This document shows positions 14,142 to 22,956 of a DNA stretch of 64,000 bases, piece after piece. The notes below the pieces were generated by a model. It ran no database searches, was not told the origin of the DNA, and saw only the letters and a list, made by a program, of their open reading frames with translations. Position 1 is the stretch's first letter; each line of letters begins with the position of its first letter. The stretch lies in assembly GCA_015232455.1 (NCBI GenBank), contig JADFZQ010000001.1:481052-545051 (forward strand), written 5' to 3'. Source of the stretch: Desulfamplus sp. (GTDB lineage Bacteria; Desulfobacterota; Desulfobacteria; Desulfobacterales; Desulfobacteraceae). Made by a program: the position numbers and the translations under genes.

Positions 14142-17117
14142 ATGGATAATTTAAACAGTGTCCATTTTATTGGCTGTGGCGTTCTTGCACCAGATATTAA
14201 AAAAATTGCAGAAGATTTAAACAATAGAGACGACTTTAAACTAAATTTTAAAATGACCTTTCTTCCAGGAGGTCTTCACGATAAGCCAAATGAGTTGAGG
14301 ATAAGGCTGCAATCTGCAATTGACATTGCTGCACAAGATGAGAGTTGCTCTCGAATTGTAATTGGATATGGAATTTGTGGAAGAGGAACTGTGGGGATTA
14401 ATGCCCCGCATGTTCCTTTAATTTTTCCGCGAGTGCATGACTGCATAGCAATGTTCATGGGCAGTGATAGTGCTTATAAAAGAGAGTTTGCAAAGTATCC
14501 AGGAACATTTTATCTATCTAATGGTTGGTGCAAAGAGAAAGATAACCCAAAGGATAAGCTTGATAGAAAAATATGGATTGGTTCAGAGTCAATGGGTTGT
14601 CTTGAGTTAAAAGAGAGATATGGCGAAGAGGGTGGTAAGACAATTATAGATTTTTTCAGCAGTTGGCAAAAAAATTACCAAAGAGCTGCTTTTATTGATA
14701 CTGGACTTGGCAATACTGAAAAATATGAAAAACAGGCACAGGAGATGGCAAAAGAGTATAATTGGAAATATGAGCGTATCCAAGGCGATAACTCCTTGAT
14801 GAGACGCCTTTTAACTCAAGAACACTCTGATGATGCCATTTTAATTGTTCCGCCTCACCATTGCACAATATATTCTGCTTTTAAAAATGGTTTAGATTCC
14901 GCTCCAATTATTAAAGATTCTGTAGAAATTCTTAATGATTTTGCTCCAGTTCTCAATGATTCCAATTTAGTTATTAATAAGGGGCTTTTAATTCGTTATG
15001 GACTTGGTATTGATGCTGGTGGAACATATACAGACGCTGTAATTTATGATTTTCACGATAAACAGATAGTTTATAAAAATAAAGCTCTTACTACTAAGTG
15101 GGATTTTTCTATTGGCATTGACAATGCTTTATCAGGGTTAAATCAAGATATTCTCTCTAAAGTTGAGTTAGTCTCTGTCTCAACAACCCTTGCAACCAAT
15201 GCAATTGTTGAGGGTGAAGGTCAAAAGACTGGATTAATATTGATGAACAGTGCTGGAATGGTCTCTGACGATCTTATTTCTCACACGCCAAAACGCAACA
15301 TAAAAGGTTATATTAACATAAGCGGTGAAGAGATTGAGCCTGTTGATGAAGATGAGGTAAAAAGGGTTATCAAAGAGATGATCTCAAATGATGGCGTAAC
15401 TGCATTTGCTGTATCAGGATTTGGAGGCTCTATCAACCCTGCCCATGAGTTAGTTGTAAAGAAGATTATTGAAAAAGAGAGTGGAATGGTAGCGTGTTGC
15501 GGACATGAACTATCTGATCTACTTAATTTTGTTGTCAGAGCACAGACCGCAGTTTTAAACGCACGCATTATTCCACGAATGATAAAATTTTTCAGTGAGA
15601 TTGACACTGTTCTTAAAAAACGAGGAATAGCTGCACCTGTTATGGTGGTAAAAGGAGATGGAACTCTAATATCTTCTGAAGTTGCAAGAGAGAGACCAGT
15701 TGAGACGATTCTTTCAGGACCTGCGGCAAGCGTTGCAGGAGCAAAGATATTGACTGGTTTAAATAATGCAATGGTTGTTGATATGGGTGGCACCACAACT
15801 GATACAGCAGATATTTGCGATAACATGGTTGCTGTCTGCGAAAGTGGAGCAAGTGTTGGAGGGTTTGTAACCCACGTCAAAGCTCTTGACATGCGAACTG
15901 TTGGTCTTGGCGGAGATAGCCTTATAAAATGGAAACAAGGTGAGTTTGTAGTTGGACCAAGGCGTGTTGGACCAATTGTATGGGCTGGTGAGATGTTTCC
16001 AGCAGGTTTAGATAAAGCACTGTGCAAGATGAAGGAACGTCAGCTTTCTCATTTAGAACAGGTGATCTTTGTAGCTATGGGTGCTAATAAGCAAATTACA
16101 TCTTCAAAAATTAACTCAAAAGAGTTTGACTCACATACTGATAAAGAAGAAATATTCCCATTTAAACCAACAAATCAGGAGATTCAAATATACGAGTTGT
16201 TGACTATTCGTCCACATACACCTGAGGAGCTTGCAAAAGAACTTAACACCCTTTCAACACTATTTTTACCTATGGAGCGTCTTGAAGAGAGTGGTCTTGT
16301 TCAACGATGTGGTTTGACTCCAACTGATCTTCTCCATGTAAGAGGAGATTTTAGAAAATGGAATCCTGAACCCGCTCAAAAATTGGTTAATATAATGGCA
16401 GAGTTCAGTAAAAAAGAAGTTCCTGAATTGATTGATGAGCTTCTTGAAAAGATAGAGAAACAATTAGCATCAGAACTTTTAAAAAATTTAATTTTCAAAG
16501 GTATTGAGTATGGGAAATTTGGAGATACAGACAAACAACAGATGCAAGAAAAAGTAAGAGAGCAAAATCGAATTAACAATCGCAATGAACAATTTGAAAA
16601 TGAATTTGAAAAATCTCCTTTAGCAAAACATCTTATCTCTAATATGCTTGATTCATCTTTGAGTTCACGCTATCGGATAAAGGCAGAGTTCAAGTATCCT
16701 GTAATTGGAATAGGGGCACCTATCCACTACTTTCTCCCAAAGGTAAGTAAGATACTCAATGCAAAGGTGGTTGTTCCAAATAATGCTGATGTTGCCAATG
16801 CAGTTGGTGCAATAACAAGTCATATTCTGGTAAGACAGAAAGTTGTTATCAGACCTGATAGTGTCGGAAGGTTTATTATTGAAGGAGTTGCTGGAAATAA
16901 AGGTTTTACAGATATAGCCGAAGCTGAATCATGGGCAGTAGAATATTTGAAGAAGAGCGTAATAGATCAAGCCATCAAAGCTGGAACAAGCAATAAAGAG
17001 GTCTCTATCAATATAAACGACCGTGTTGTCAATACTGGTAATGGGCTTTCCCTTTTTCTTGATAAAACAATCACAGCCACATTAACAGGAAGCCCTGATT
17101 TTATCTTAGCCGGCTGA
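14142..17117 (+). CDS. DUF1638 and hydantoinase/oxoprolinase (HyuA-like) fusion
   Basis: A 991-residue protein made of two parts. Residues about 5-260 match DUF1638 (FIGCGVLAPDI, IGYGICGRGTVGI, PRVHDCIAMFMGS, PPHHC), with conserved Cys and His that could bind metal. From about 287 an ASKHA ATPase of the HyuA type starts (LGIDAGGTYTDAVIYD), with the second phosphate motif VVDMGGTTTDTADI near 547. The C-terminal third has a winged-helix-like stretch (about 680-760) and ends in a region typical of corrinoid-related HyuA proteins. Both domains are known near corrinoid methyltransferase genes, where ASKHA proteins re-activate the cofactor, so a role in methyl metabolism is possible; no methyltransferase is in the window. 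Confidence 0.8.
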   Translation: MDNLNSVHFIGCGVLAPDIKKIAEDLNNRDDFKLNFKMTFLPGGLHDKPNELRIRLQSAIDIAAQDESCSRIVIGYGICGRGTVGINAPHVPLIFPRVHDCIAMFMGSDSAYKREFAKYPGTFYLSNGWCKEKDNPKDKLDRKIWIGSESMGCLELKERYGEEGGKTIIDFFSSWQKNYQRAAFIDTGLGNTEKYEKQAQEMAKEYNWKYERIQGDNSLMRRLLTQEHSDDAILIVPPHHCTIYSAFKNGLDSAPIIKDSVEILNDFAPVLNDSNLVINKGLLIRYGLGIDAGGTYTDAVIYDFHDKQIVYKNKALTTKWDFSIGIDNALSGLNQDILSKVELVSVSTTLATNAIVEGEGQKTGLILMNSAGMVSDDLISHTPKRNIKGYINISGEEIEPVDEDEVKRVIKEMISNDGVTAFAVSGFGGSINPAHELVVKKIIEKESGMVACCGHELSDLLNFVVRAQTAVLNARIIPRMIKFFSEIDTVLKKRGIAAPVMVVKGDGTLISSEVARERPVETILSGPAASVAGAKILTGLNNAMVVDMGGTTTDTADICDNMVAVCESGASVGGFVTHVKALDMRTVGLGGDSLIKWKQGEFVVGPRRVGPIVWAGEMFPAGLDKALCKMKERQLSHLEQVIFVAMGANKQITSSKINSKEFDSHTDKEEIFPFKPTNQEIQIYELLTIRPHTPEELAKELNTLSTLFLPMERLEESGLVQRCGLTPTDLLHVRGDFRKWNPEPAQKLVNIMAEFSKKEVPELIDELLEKIEKQLASELLKNLIFKGIEYGKFGDTDKQQMQEKVREQNRINNRNEQFENEFEKSPLAKHLISNMLDSSLSSRYRIKAEFKYPVIGIGAPIHYFLPKVSKILNAKVVVPNNADVANAVGAITSHILVRQKVVIRPDSVGRFIIEGVAGNKGFTDIAEAESWAVEYLKKSVIDQAIKAGTSNKEVSININDRVVNTGNGLSLFLDKTITATLTGSPDFILAG

Positions 17118-17122
17118 TAAGC

Positions 17123-17154
17123 TATACTCTAAACGGTCAGTAATTGAGCTTTTT
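17123..17154 (+). repeat. Direct repeat, copy 1
   Basis: TATACTCTAAACGGTCAGTA and the following TTGAGCTTTTT recur at 17251-17282 with only a few changes (AACGGTCAG against ATCGGGCAT). The two copies are 128 bases apart in the gap after the DUF1638-HyuA gene. Confidence 0.6.
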
Positions 17155-17250
17155 CAAAGTTCTAAAAATTGCAGGATAAAAGCGAATCAGATTCCAATTT
17201 GTAGATTGAATGGGTTTGTTTTAAGCAATCTGAAATAGCTGTTTTGAAAG

Positions 17251-17282
17251 TATACTCTAATCGGGCATTAATTGAGCTTTTC
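17251..17282 (+). repeat. Direct repeat, copy 2
   Basis: Second copy of the 32-base sequence at 17123; between them lie AT-rich sequence and no gene. Confidence 0.6.
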
Positions 17283-17289
17283 TATTTAA

Positions 17290-17317
17290 GTAGAGACGCA
17301 CCTCCGTGAGTCTCTAC
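17290..17317. repeat. GTAGAGAC palindromic repeat (copy 1 of 4)
   Basis: A 28-base near-palindrome GTAGAGACGCAC...GTGAGTCTCTAC. Copies lie at 21640-21666, 42041-42068 and 44107-44134, always between genes. The right flank (AGTTTAGGCA...AAATTTATG) is the inverted match of the left flank of the 42041 copy, so the repeat unit is about 50 bases. It lies between two convergent genes and could act as a terminator. Confidence 0.75.
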
Positions 17318-17376
17318 AGTTTAGGCAAACTAAATTTATGACCGAAGGGATTATAACGTTAAACTCGATATTTGCC

Positions 17377-18255
17377 TTAAATAGATAGATTTTGACCCAT
17401 TTGGTTTATAAATTTTGCTAATTTTTCTCTAATTTCAGGACGCTCCATAGCAAAAGCAAGGTTTGCCATTTGAAAACCTGCTTTATCTCCGCAGTCAAAT
17501 CTTCTACCTTGGAATTTATATCCAAAAATTGGCTGTTCTTTTAGGAGTTGACTCATTGCGTCTGTCAATTGAATTTCCCCACCTGCTCCTGCTTTATTCT
17601 CTCCAAGATAGTCAAAAATTTTAGGTGTAAGGATATACCTCCCGACAATTGCAAGATTAGAGGGAGCATCTTCAGGTTTTGGTTTTTCCACCATACCTTT
17701 TACTCTAACAACATTATCTTCAATCTCATCTGCATCAAGAATTCCATATTTATCTGTCTGATCAAGTTCAACCTCCATCACTGCTGCAATTGAAGCTCTT
17801 AACCTATCAAAACGCCTTATCATCTGGGATAAAACAGGAGTAGATGACTGTATAAGATCGTCAGCAAGAAGCACAGCAAACGGTTCATCTCCTACAATAT
17901 CTCTTGCACACCATATTGCATGACCTAAACCAAGAGGCTCATTTTGCCTTGTATAAACAATAGTGCCTGTCTTTGGAACAAGCTCTTGAAGCATTTTTAG
18001 AGTCTCATATCTTTTTTTATTTTCTAATGTTAGTTCCAATTCAAAAGACCTGTCAAAATGATCCTCTAATGCTTTTTTACCTCTACCTGTTACAAAAATA
18101 ATTTGTTCAATACCAGCAGCAAAAGCCTCTTCAACCGCATATTGAATAATTGGTTTATCTACAACTGTTAACATCTCTTTTGCCATAGCCTTTGTTGCAG
18201 GTAAAAAACGTGTGCCAAGTCCTGCAACTGGAAAGACTGCTTTTTTGATTTTCAT
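17377..18255 (-). CDS. galU: UTP-glucose-1-phosphate uridylyltransferase
   Basis: A 292-residue protein of standard GalU length making UDP-glucose from UTP and glucose-1-phosphate for envelope polysaccharide synthesis. The nucleotide-binding start KAVFPVAGLGTRFLPATKAM is intact, as are the conserved KEMLTVVDKPIIQYAVEEA, FAVLLADDLI (metal-binding Asp) and VEKPKPEDAPSNLAIVGRY. ATG 18255 has AAGGATACTCA upstream on the minus strand. It is divergent from the sigma-54 activator gene, sharing a 131-base intergenic region, and probably stands alone. Confidence 0.96.
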   Translation of the reverse strand: MKIKKAVFPVAGLGTRFLPATKAMAKEMLTVVDKPIIQYAVEEAFAAGIEQIIFVTGRGKKALEDHFDRSFELELTLENKKRYETLKMLQELVPKTGTIVYTRQNEPLGLGHAIWCARDIVGDEPFAVLLADDLIQSSTPVLSQMIRRFDRLRASIAAVMEVELDQTDKYGILDADEIEDNVVRVKGMVEKPKPEDAPSNLAIVGRYILTPKIFDYLGENKAGAGGEIQLTDAMSQLLKEQPIFGYKFQGRRFDCGDKAGFQMANLAFAMERPEIREKLAKFINQMGQNLSI

Positions 18256-18386
18256 TGAGTATCCTTTACGATATTTATATTTAAAATTATATCAAACCAG
18301 TTATTAATAGTGTAATATCTTTACTATTTAATTGTAGCTTAACCTACAAATATATTTTTTATATTCGCCGTATAAAGGATAATATT

Positions 18387-20102
18387 TTGAATTACAAACT
18401 AAAACTTTGCTTTAATGATCGTATGGGAATAGTTGCAGATATATCCACAATTCTTGCTGACTCTGGTTTTAATATAGTCTCTATGGAGGTTGATCGTAAA
18501 AGCAATAGTAAAACAAAGAATAGTGAGGCACATGTATATACAGAGATTGAAGATATTGAACATAAATTAGACCAAAATAAACTTATACACCTTTTTGACA
18601 CTATTAATAATTTTCTTGAAATAGAATTTATTGATATTCTTCCTCAAGAAGAAAAGGCAAATAGGTTTAAAGCTGTGCTTGACAATATGAGTGACGGAGT
18701 TGTTTCAGTTGATAGAAATGGCATAGTTACTACAATTAACAAAGTAGCAGCAGATGCCTTTATGTGTAATAGTGAGGATATTATAGGTAAGAGTGTTAAA
18801 ATCCTTAATATGCCTCAATATGAAATTTTAAACTGCCTTAAAGGTTATAAAATAGATAATGTAAAACAGAATCTCATAACAAGCAAAGGGCGTTATCAGT
18901 ATATATCTACATGTAAACCTATTAGAGACTCTTCAGATAAGATAATCGGGGCAGTTGAGATAGCTAAAGAGATGCAAGAGATAAAAAAACTTGCTGAATC
19001 TCTATCAATAGAGGCAGATTCTATAAATTTTAGCGATATTATTGGGAAGAGCCAAATTATTAAAGATGCTATTGCCTTTGCCCAAAAGATTGCACCTACA
19101 GATATTACAGTATCTCTATATGGTCCAAGCGGCACGGGAAAAGAACTTTTTGCAAAAGCAATTCATAATGCAAGTAGAAGCACAGGTGCTTATATTCCAG
19201 TAAATTGTGCGGCTTTTCCTGAGCAACTTCTTGAAAGCGAGCTTTTTGGTTATGTGGGGGGAAGTTTTACGGGTGGAAAAAAAGAGGGGAAGATTGGGCT
19301 ATTTGAAGCCGCATCAAATGGTACTATTTTTCTTGATGAAATAGCAGAGATGAATCTTGCTTCTCAGGCAAAACTTTTAAGGCTGATTCAGGAAAAAGCT
19401 GTAAGGCGTATTGGTGATTCTAAAGAGATACCGATAAACACCAGAATAGTAACAGCGACAAATAAAAACCTTGAACAACTTGTAAAGGAAAATAGATTCC
19501 GTGAAGATTTATATTATCGTATTAATGTGATCCCAATCAATGTTCCGCCCTTAAAACAGAGAAAAGAAGATATTCCAATTTTAGTTGAACATTTTTTATT
19601 TCAGCTTTTTATAAGGCTTGGTAAAAAAATATCATTTCTTACTCCCTCTGCATTAGAAAAACTTAATTCTTATAATTGGCCCGGAAATGTAAGAGAACTC
19701 AAAAGTGTAGTAGAACGGGCAGCGTTTTTAAGCAGCACTAATGATTCTCAAGGCAATTTAGGAATCAATACAGATTCTATTTTGTTTAACCATGAACTGA
19801 ACTCGTATCATAAAAGTATTGAGAACATAGTAAATAATAATCCTAACAATATTAGCATTGATGATAAAAGTAGTAGTCCTAATGGTAAACTTGATATTAA
19901 CAGAGAGAGTTATCCATATTCATCTTCTTTAAAAGAGCAAGTGGCAGAATTTGAAAAAAAGATGATAATTGATATACTGAAACTTAAAAAAACAATCCGT
20001 AAAACAGCATCAGAACTCAAAATATCTCATCCTGCACTACTTAAAAAGATGCAAAAATATGATATAAGGATAGATAAAATAGTTACCACTGGTAATAGTT
20101 AG
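18387..20102 (+). CDS. Sigma-54 activator with ACT and PAS domains (TyrR-like)
   Basis: A 571-residue enhancer-binding protein: ACT domain (about residues 1-85, KLCFNDRMGIVADISTILAD), PAS domain (about 90-200), AAA+ domain (about 215-450) with Walker A YGPSGTGKE and Walker B GTIFLDEIAEM, and a C-terminal Fis-type helix-turn-helix (IRKTASELKISHPALLKKMQ). The sigma-54 contact loop reads GSFTGG instead of GAFTGA, an unusual last residue that may weaken or alter activation. ACT domains bind amino acids, so it probably senses an amino acid. It lies 363 bases upstream of alanine dehydrogenase, whose leader has a sigma-54 promoter and palindromes. Start TTG 18387 with AAGGAT upstream. Confidence 0.9.
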   Translation: MNYKLKLCFNDRMGIVADISTILADSGFNIVSMEVDRKSNSKTKNSEAHVYTEIEDIEHKLDQNKLIHLFDTINNFLEIEFIDILPQEEKANRFKAVLDNMSDGVVSVDRNGIVTTINKVAADAFMCNSEDIIGKSVKILNMPQYEILNCLKGYKIDNVKQNLITSKGRYQYISTCKPIRDSSDKIIGAVEIAKEMQEIKKLAESLSIEADSINFSDIIGKSQIIKDAIAFAQKIAPTDITVSLYGPSGTGKELFAKAIHNASRSTGAYIPVNCAAFPEQLLESELFGYVGGSFTGGKKEGKIGLFEAASNGTIFLDEIAEMNLASQAKLLRLIQEKAVRRIGDSKEIPINTRIVTATNKNLEQLVKENRFREDLYYRINVIPINVPPLKQRKEDIPILVEHFLFQLFIRLGKKISFLTPSALEKLNSYNWPGNVRELKSVVERAAFLSSTNDSQGNLGINTDSILFNHELNSYHKSIENIVNNNPNNISIDDKSSSPNGKLDINRESYPYSSSLKEQVAEFEKKMIIDILKLKKTIRKTASELKISHPALLKKMQKYDIRIDKIVTTGNS

Positions 20103-20136
20103 GTAAGATATTTTTATCTATATTGTTTAAAGTAGA

Positions 20137-20155
20137 TATGATATAAAATATCATA
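20137..20155. promoter_or_regulatory. Palindrome upstream of ald (candidate activator site)
   Basis: TATGATAT-AAA-ATATCATA, a perfect 8+3+8 inverted repeat just after the stop of the activator gene and about 220 bases upstream of the ald sigma-54 promoter. It could be an enhancer site or part of a terminator; there is no T-run. Confidence 0.4.
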
Positions 20156-20238
20156 ATAAAAACAGTTTGTTATCAAATATTTTATCTTAAGTTGGTTATT
20201 TATTTTTTTAAATATGGATTTTAAAAAAGTATTGTGCG

Positions 20239-20256
20239 TGGTAATTAAAACTACCA
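20239..20256. promoter_or_regulatory. Palindrome upstream of ald (candidate enhancer)
   Basis: TGGTAATTAAAACTACCA, matching TGGTA-TT--AA-TACCA symmetry, centred about 115 bases upstream of the -24 element. The distance and 18-bp size suit an activator dimer site. A second perfect repeat TAGATAG/CTATCTA follows at 20261-20284. Confidence 0.5.
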
Positions 20257-20361
20257 TTTTTAGATAGGCTTTATAATCTATCTATTAATCTTTTTATTTT
20301 AGAATATTTTATTTAGATATTACAGTAGGTTATCTGTAAAAAAATTATATTATTTAAATTA

Positions 20362-20377
20362 TGGCAGATATTTTGCA
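20362..20377 (+). promoter_or_regulatory. Sigma-54 promoter (-24/-12) upstream of ald
   Basis: TGGCAGATATTTTGCA fits TGGCAC-R-N4-TTGCW with one change (G for C), and has the invariant GG-N10-GC spacing. It lies 89 bases upstream of the ald start, downstream of a gene for a sigma-54 activator. This is strong positional evidence for regulated transcription of ald. Confidence 0.8.
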
Positions 20378-20465
20378 TTTATTCACTAATAACTATTTAA
20401 CTTAACGTTTTTTAAGCCATGAGGTTATCAATCTTTAAATATTTTAAACAAAAGGAGATTTAAAA

Positions 20466-21578
20466 ATGATAGTAGGTATCTTAAAAGAGATCAAAGTTGC
20501 TGAAAAAAGAGTTTGTATGACCCCAGCAGGTGTCGTTGTGATGAAACAGAACGGACATGAAATATTAGTTGAAAAAGATGCTGGTAAGGGTAGCGGTTAT
20601 GATGATGCAGCTTATATAAAAGCAGGTGCAACTATTGTGGATACTCCTGCTGAAATATATAAAAAATCTGATATGGTTATGCACGTAAAAGAGCCTCAGC
20701 CATCTGAGTATGATCTTATCAGAGAAGATCAGATTGTATTTACCTATCTACATCTTGCAGCGGACGAAAAACAGACCCATGCCCTTATTAAAAGCAAAGC
20801 TGTCTGCATTGCCTATGAGACTATTCAGAAGAAAGATGGTTCTCTGCCACTTCTTGTTCCAATGAGTGAAGTTGCTGGGCGTATGGCTGTTCAAGAGGGT
20901 GCAAGATTTCTTGAAATGCCTCAAGGTGGAATGGGTGTTCTTCTTGGTGGTGTTACTGGTGTTGAGCCAGCAACGGTTGTTGTTATTGGTGGTGGTGTTG
21001 TTGGTATTAATGCTGCAAAGATGGCATGTGGTCTTGGTGCAAAAGTATATATATTAGACACAAATCTTGACAGATTAAGATACCTTGACGATGTAATGCC
21101 AGCAAATTGCTTTCCAATTATGTCAAATGCGGGAATCCTTCGTGAGCTTGTATTAAAAGCTGACCTTGTTATTGGTGCAGTTTTGGTTGCTGGTGCAAAA
21201 GCTCCAAAACTTTTAACAAAAGATATGCTCAAAGAGATGAAAGATGGTTCAGTAATTGTTGATGTTGCTATTGATCAAGGTGGATGCTTTGAAACCTCAA
21301 AAGCTACAACCCATACAGAACCTACTTATGTGATTGATGGTGTAATCCACTACTGTGTTGCCAACATGCCTGGTGCTGTTGCCAGAACTTCAACAATGGC
21401 ATTAACCAATGCAACCCTTCCATACGCAGTTCAGATTGCAAATAAAGGCTGGAAGAAAGCTATGCAAGAGAGCGAGGAGATCAAACTTGGAGCAAATGTT
21501 ATCAAAGGTATGGTAACATACAAAGCAGTGGCAGAAGCCTTTAACCTTGATTACACCAATATATCTACTATTCTTTAA
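20466..21578 (+). CDS. ald: Alanine dehydrogenase
   Basis: A 370-residue NAD-dependent alanine dehydrogenase converting L-alanine to pyruvate and ammonia. The substrate-binding start MIVGILKEIKVAEKRV, the catalytic region VMHVKEPQPSEYDLI and the C-terminal AIDQGGCFETS / HYCVANMPGAVARTST are all present, as is the NAD-binding Rossmann motif VVVIGGGVVGINAAKMACGLGA. The protein is complete and of the family's usual length. AAAAGGAG lies 8 bases before ATG 20466. The upstream region has a sigma-54 promoter and palindromes, and the preceding gene is the likely activator, so the enzyme is probably induced for alanine use as carbon or nitrogen source. Confidence 0.96.
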   Translation: MIVGILKEIKVAEKRVCMTPAGVVVMKQNGHEILVEKDAGKGSGYDDAAYIKAGATIVDTPAEIYKKSDMVMHVKEPQPSEYDLIREDQIVFTYLHLAADEKQTHALIKSKAVCIAYETIQKKDGSLPLLVPMSEVAGRMAVQEGARFLEMPQGGMGVLLGGVTGVEPATVVVIGGGVVGINAAKMACGLGAKVYILDTNLDRLRYLDDVMPANCFPIMSNAGILRELVLKADLVIGAVLVAGAKAPKLLTKDMLKEMKDGSVIVDVAIDQGGCFETSKATTHTEPTYVIDGVIHYCVANMPGAVARTSTMALTNATLPYAVQIANKGWKKAMQESEEIKLGANVIKGMVTYKAVAEAFNLDYTNISTIL

Positions 21579-21639
21579 AAAGATATATTTTAAAACTTTC
21601 TATATTTTTTGCTCAGGAGTTTGAATCCCACCTTAAATT

Positions 21640-21666
21640 GTAGGGATGCACGGTGTGTTCCTCTAC
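21640..21666. repeat. GTAGAGAC palindromic repeat (diverged copy 2 of 4)
   Basis: GTAGGGATGCACGGTGTGTT and on to CCTCTAC, a degenerate copy of the 28-base palindrome. It lies in the 424-base gap after ald. The same gap has a weak inverted repeat GGGTAGTTAGTATCCA...TGGATACCAACTACCC (about 21689-21735), a likely terminator or hairpin. Confidence 0.55.
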
Positions 21667-21688
21667 TTATATTACAGCCTATTTTTGC

Positions 21689-21736
21689 TGGGTAGTTAGT
21701 ATCCAGTTGAGTATTATGTATGGATACCAACTACCC
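21689..21736. terminator. Long hairpin after ald
   Basis: GGGTAGTTAGTATCCA (about 21689) is followed about 20 bases on by TGGATACCAACTACCC, a nearly perfect 16-bp stem with one bulge. No clear T-run follows, so termination is plausible but not certain. Confidence 0.5.
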
Positions 21737-21890
21737 ATTACCTCACTAAGTATAGTTCTATAAAACCACTTTTTTCAACCCAATCAAATTAAATAAAATC
21801 TGCTTAAAATTATTTTTCTTATTATAAAATATTTATAAATCAAGAAGTTATAACAGCAATAAGTTAATAGATACTGTAATTTATTTTGTT

Positions 21891-21906
21891 TGGCATGGTC
21901 ATTGCT
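21891..21906 (+). promoter_or_regulatory. Sigma-54 promoter upstream of the Spy-like gene
   Basis: TGGCATGGTCATTGCT has GG-N10-GC spacing and matches TGGCAC-R-N4-TTGCW with one change (T for C). It lies 97 to 139 bases upstream of the two possible starts of the next gene, on the same strand. Confidence 0.7.
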
Positions 21907-22044
21907 ATACTCAATAAACAGAGTCAAATTGTTGACTAATCTAAGCAAGTGCTTGAGTTGCTTTAAATAGGCATATAAATTAAATTATAAAAGGAGAAAA
22001 AAATGGTAAAGAAAGAACAGGGAATGAATGAAAAAGGAGTTAAT

Positions 22045-22743
22045 ATGAGAAATAAAATATTTATTGGAATGGCTGCACTGTTCACATTAGCAGTAATGGT
22101 TACAAATTCTTTTGCATGGGACGGAGGTTGTGGCAGAAGAGGCAGAGGAATGGGAATGGGGGGACAAGGGTGTGGTCAAGGTCAAGAGTTTGCAAAACTT
22201 ACAGAAGATCAAAAAAATAAACTCAAGGCTCTTCATCAGAAATTTATTGATGAAACTGCAACTCAAAGAGCTTCAATAACTTCAAAACATCAAGAAATAA
22301 TGATTCTTATGGAGACCACATCACCTGACGCAGCAAAACTCCATACTCTATCTTCTGAAATTACTGAACTTAAAAAACAGTTGATGGATAAGAAAATTGA
22401 CCTTGCACTTGAAGCGAAAAAGATCGCACCAGAAATTGATCTTCCAATTGGATTTCAAGACTTTGGAAAACGTGGAATGGGTGGTTGTTCAATGATGGGC
22501 GACAATGGATGTAGCTGCGATGGCTGCTGCTGCAAAGGTGATAATGGTTGCTGCATGATGGGAAGAAGAGGCAATGGTTGTCAAATGATGATGGGTAGTC
22601 ATGGAATGATGGGTGGACGTGGTGGATGTGGTAATATGATGATGGATAGAGGTATGGGTGGTAAAATGAATTGCCCTGCTATGAGCTCAATGTCTGACAA
22701 CACTGAACCAAAATCTGTTGAAAAAGATTCCAAAAAAAATTAG
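22045..22743 (+). CDS. Spy/CpxP-like periplasmic protein with Met/Cys/Gly-rich tail
   Basis: A 232-residue secreted protein. A signal peptide (MRNKIFIGMAALFTLAVMVTNSFA) is followed by a Gly/Arg-rich stretch and a Spy/CpxP/ZraP-like helical section (LTEDQKNKLKALHQKF ... LSSEITELKKQLMDKKIDLALEAKKIAPEI). The last ~80 residues are very rich in Met, Cys and Gly (GCSCDGCCCKGDNGCCMMGRRGN), a likely site for soft metals such as copper. Such proteins act as chaperones or metal buffers in the periplasm. ATG 22003 with its own AAAGGAG is an alternative start adding 14 residues, but the signal peptide starts at 22045, which also has AAAAAGGAG. A sigma-54 promoter lies upstream. Confidence 0.8.
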   Translation: MRNKIFIGMAALFTLAVMVTNSFAWDGGCGRRGRGMGMGGQGCGQGQEFAKLTEDQKNKLKALHQKFIDETATQRASITSKHQEIMILMETTSPDAAKLHTLSSEITELKKQLMDKKIDLALEAKKIAPEIDLPIGFQDFGKRGMGGCSMMGDNGCSCDGCCCKGDNGCCMMGRRGNGCQMMMGSHGMMGGRGGCGNMMMDRGMGGKMNCPAMSSMSDNTEPKSVEKDSKKN

Positions 22744-22823
22744 AAAAAATCTCCAAAAGCACTTTATAAAGCTAAACTAATATAGACAAACTTAATTAAA
22801 ATATATAAAAACTCAGTAAAATA

Positions 22824-22874
22824 AACAGGTATGACCCACAGATTAATAACTCTGGCGGGTCATACCTGTTTTTA
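22824..22874 (+). terminator. Rho-independent terminator after the Spy-like gene
   Basis: Perfect 14-bp stem AACAGGTATGACCC (22824-22837) / GGGTCATACCTGTT (22857-22870) with a 19-base loop, followed by TTT. Stems are flanked by A and T runs, so it may serve both strands. Confidence 0.85.
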
Positions 22875-22956
22875 TGGTTGAGGAATATAATTTTTCTATA
22901 ATAACTTGCAAAAAATTTAAAATAAAAAACAACACTAAAAAAGGAGTTTAGAAATA

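Noticed and set aside
15308..16027. 239-residue open frame on the minus strand
   Set aside because: It is antisense to the conserved HyuA domain; composition (Ser/Thr/Pro-rich) is that of a shadow frame.
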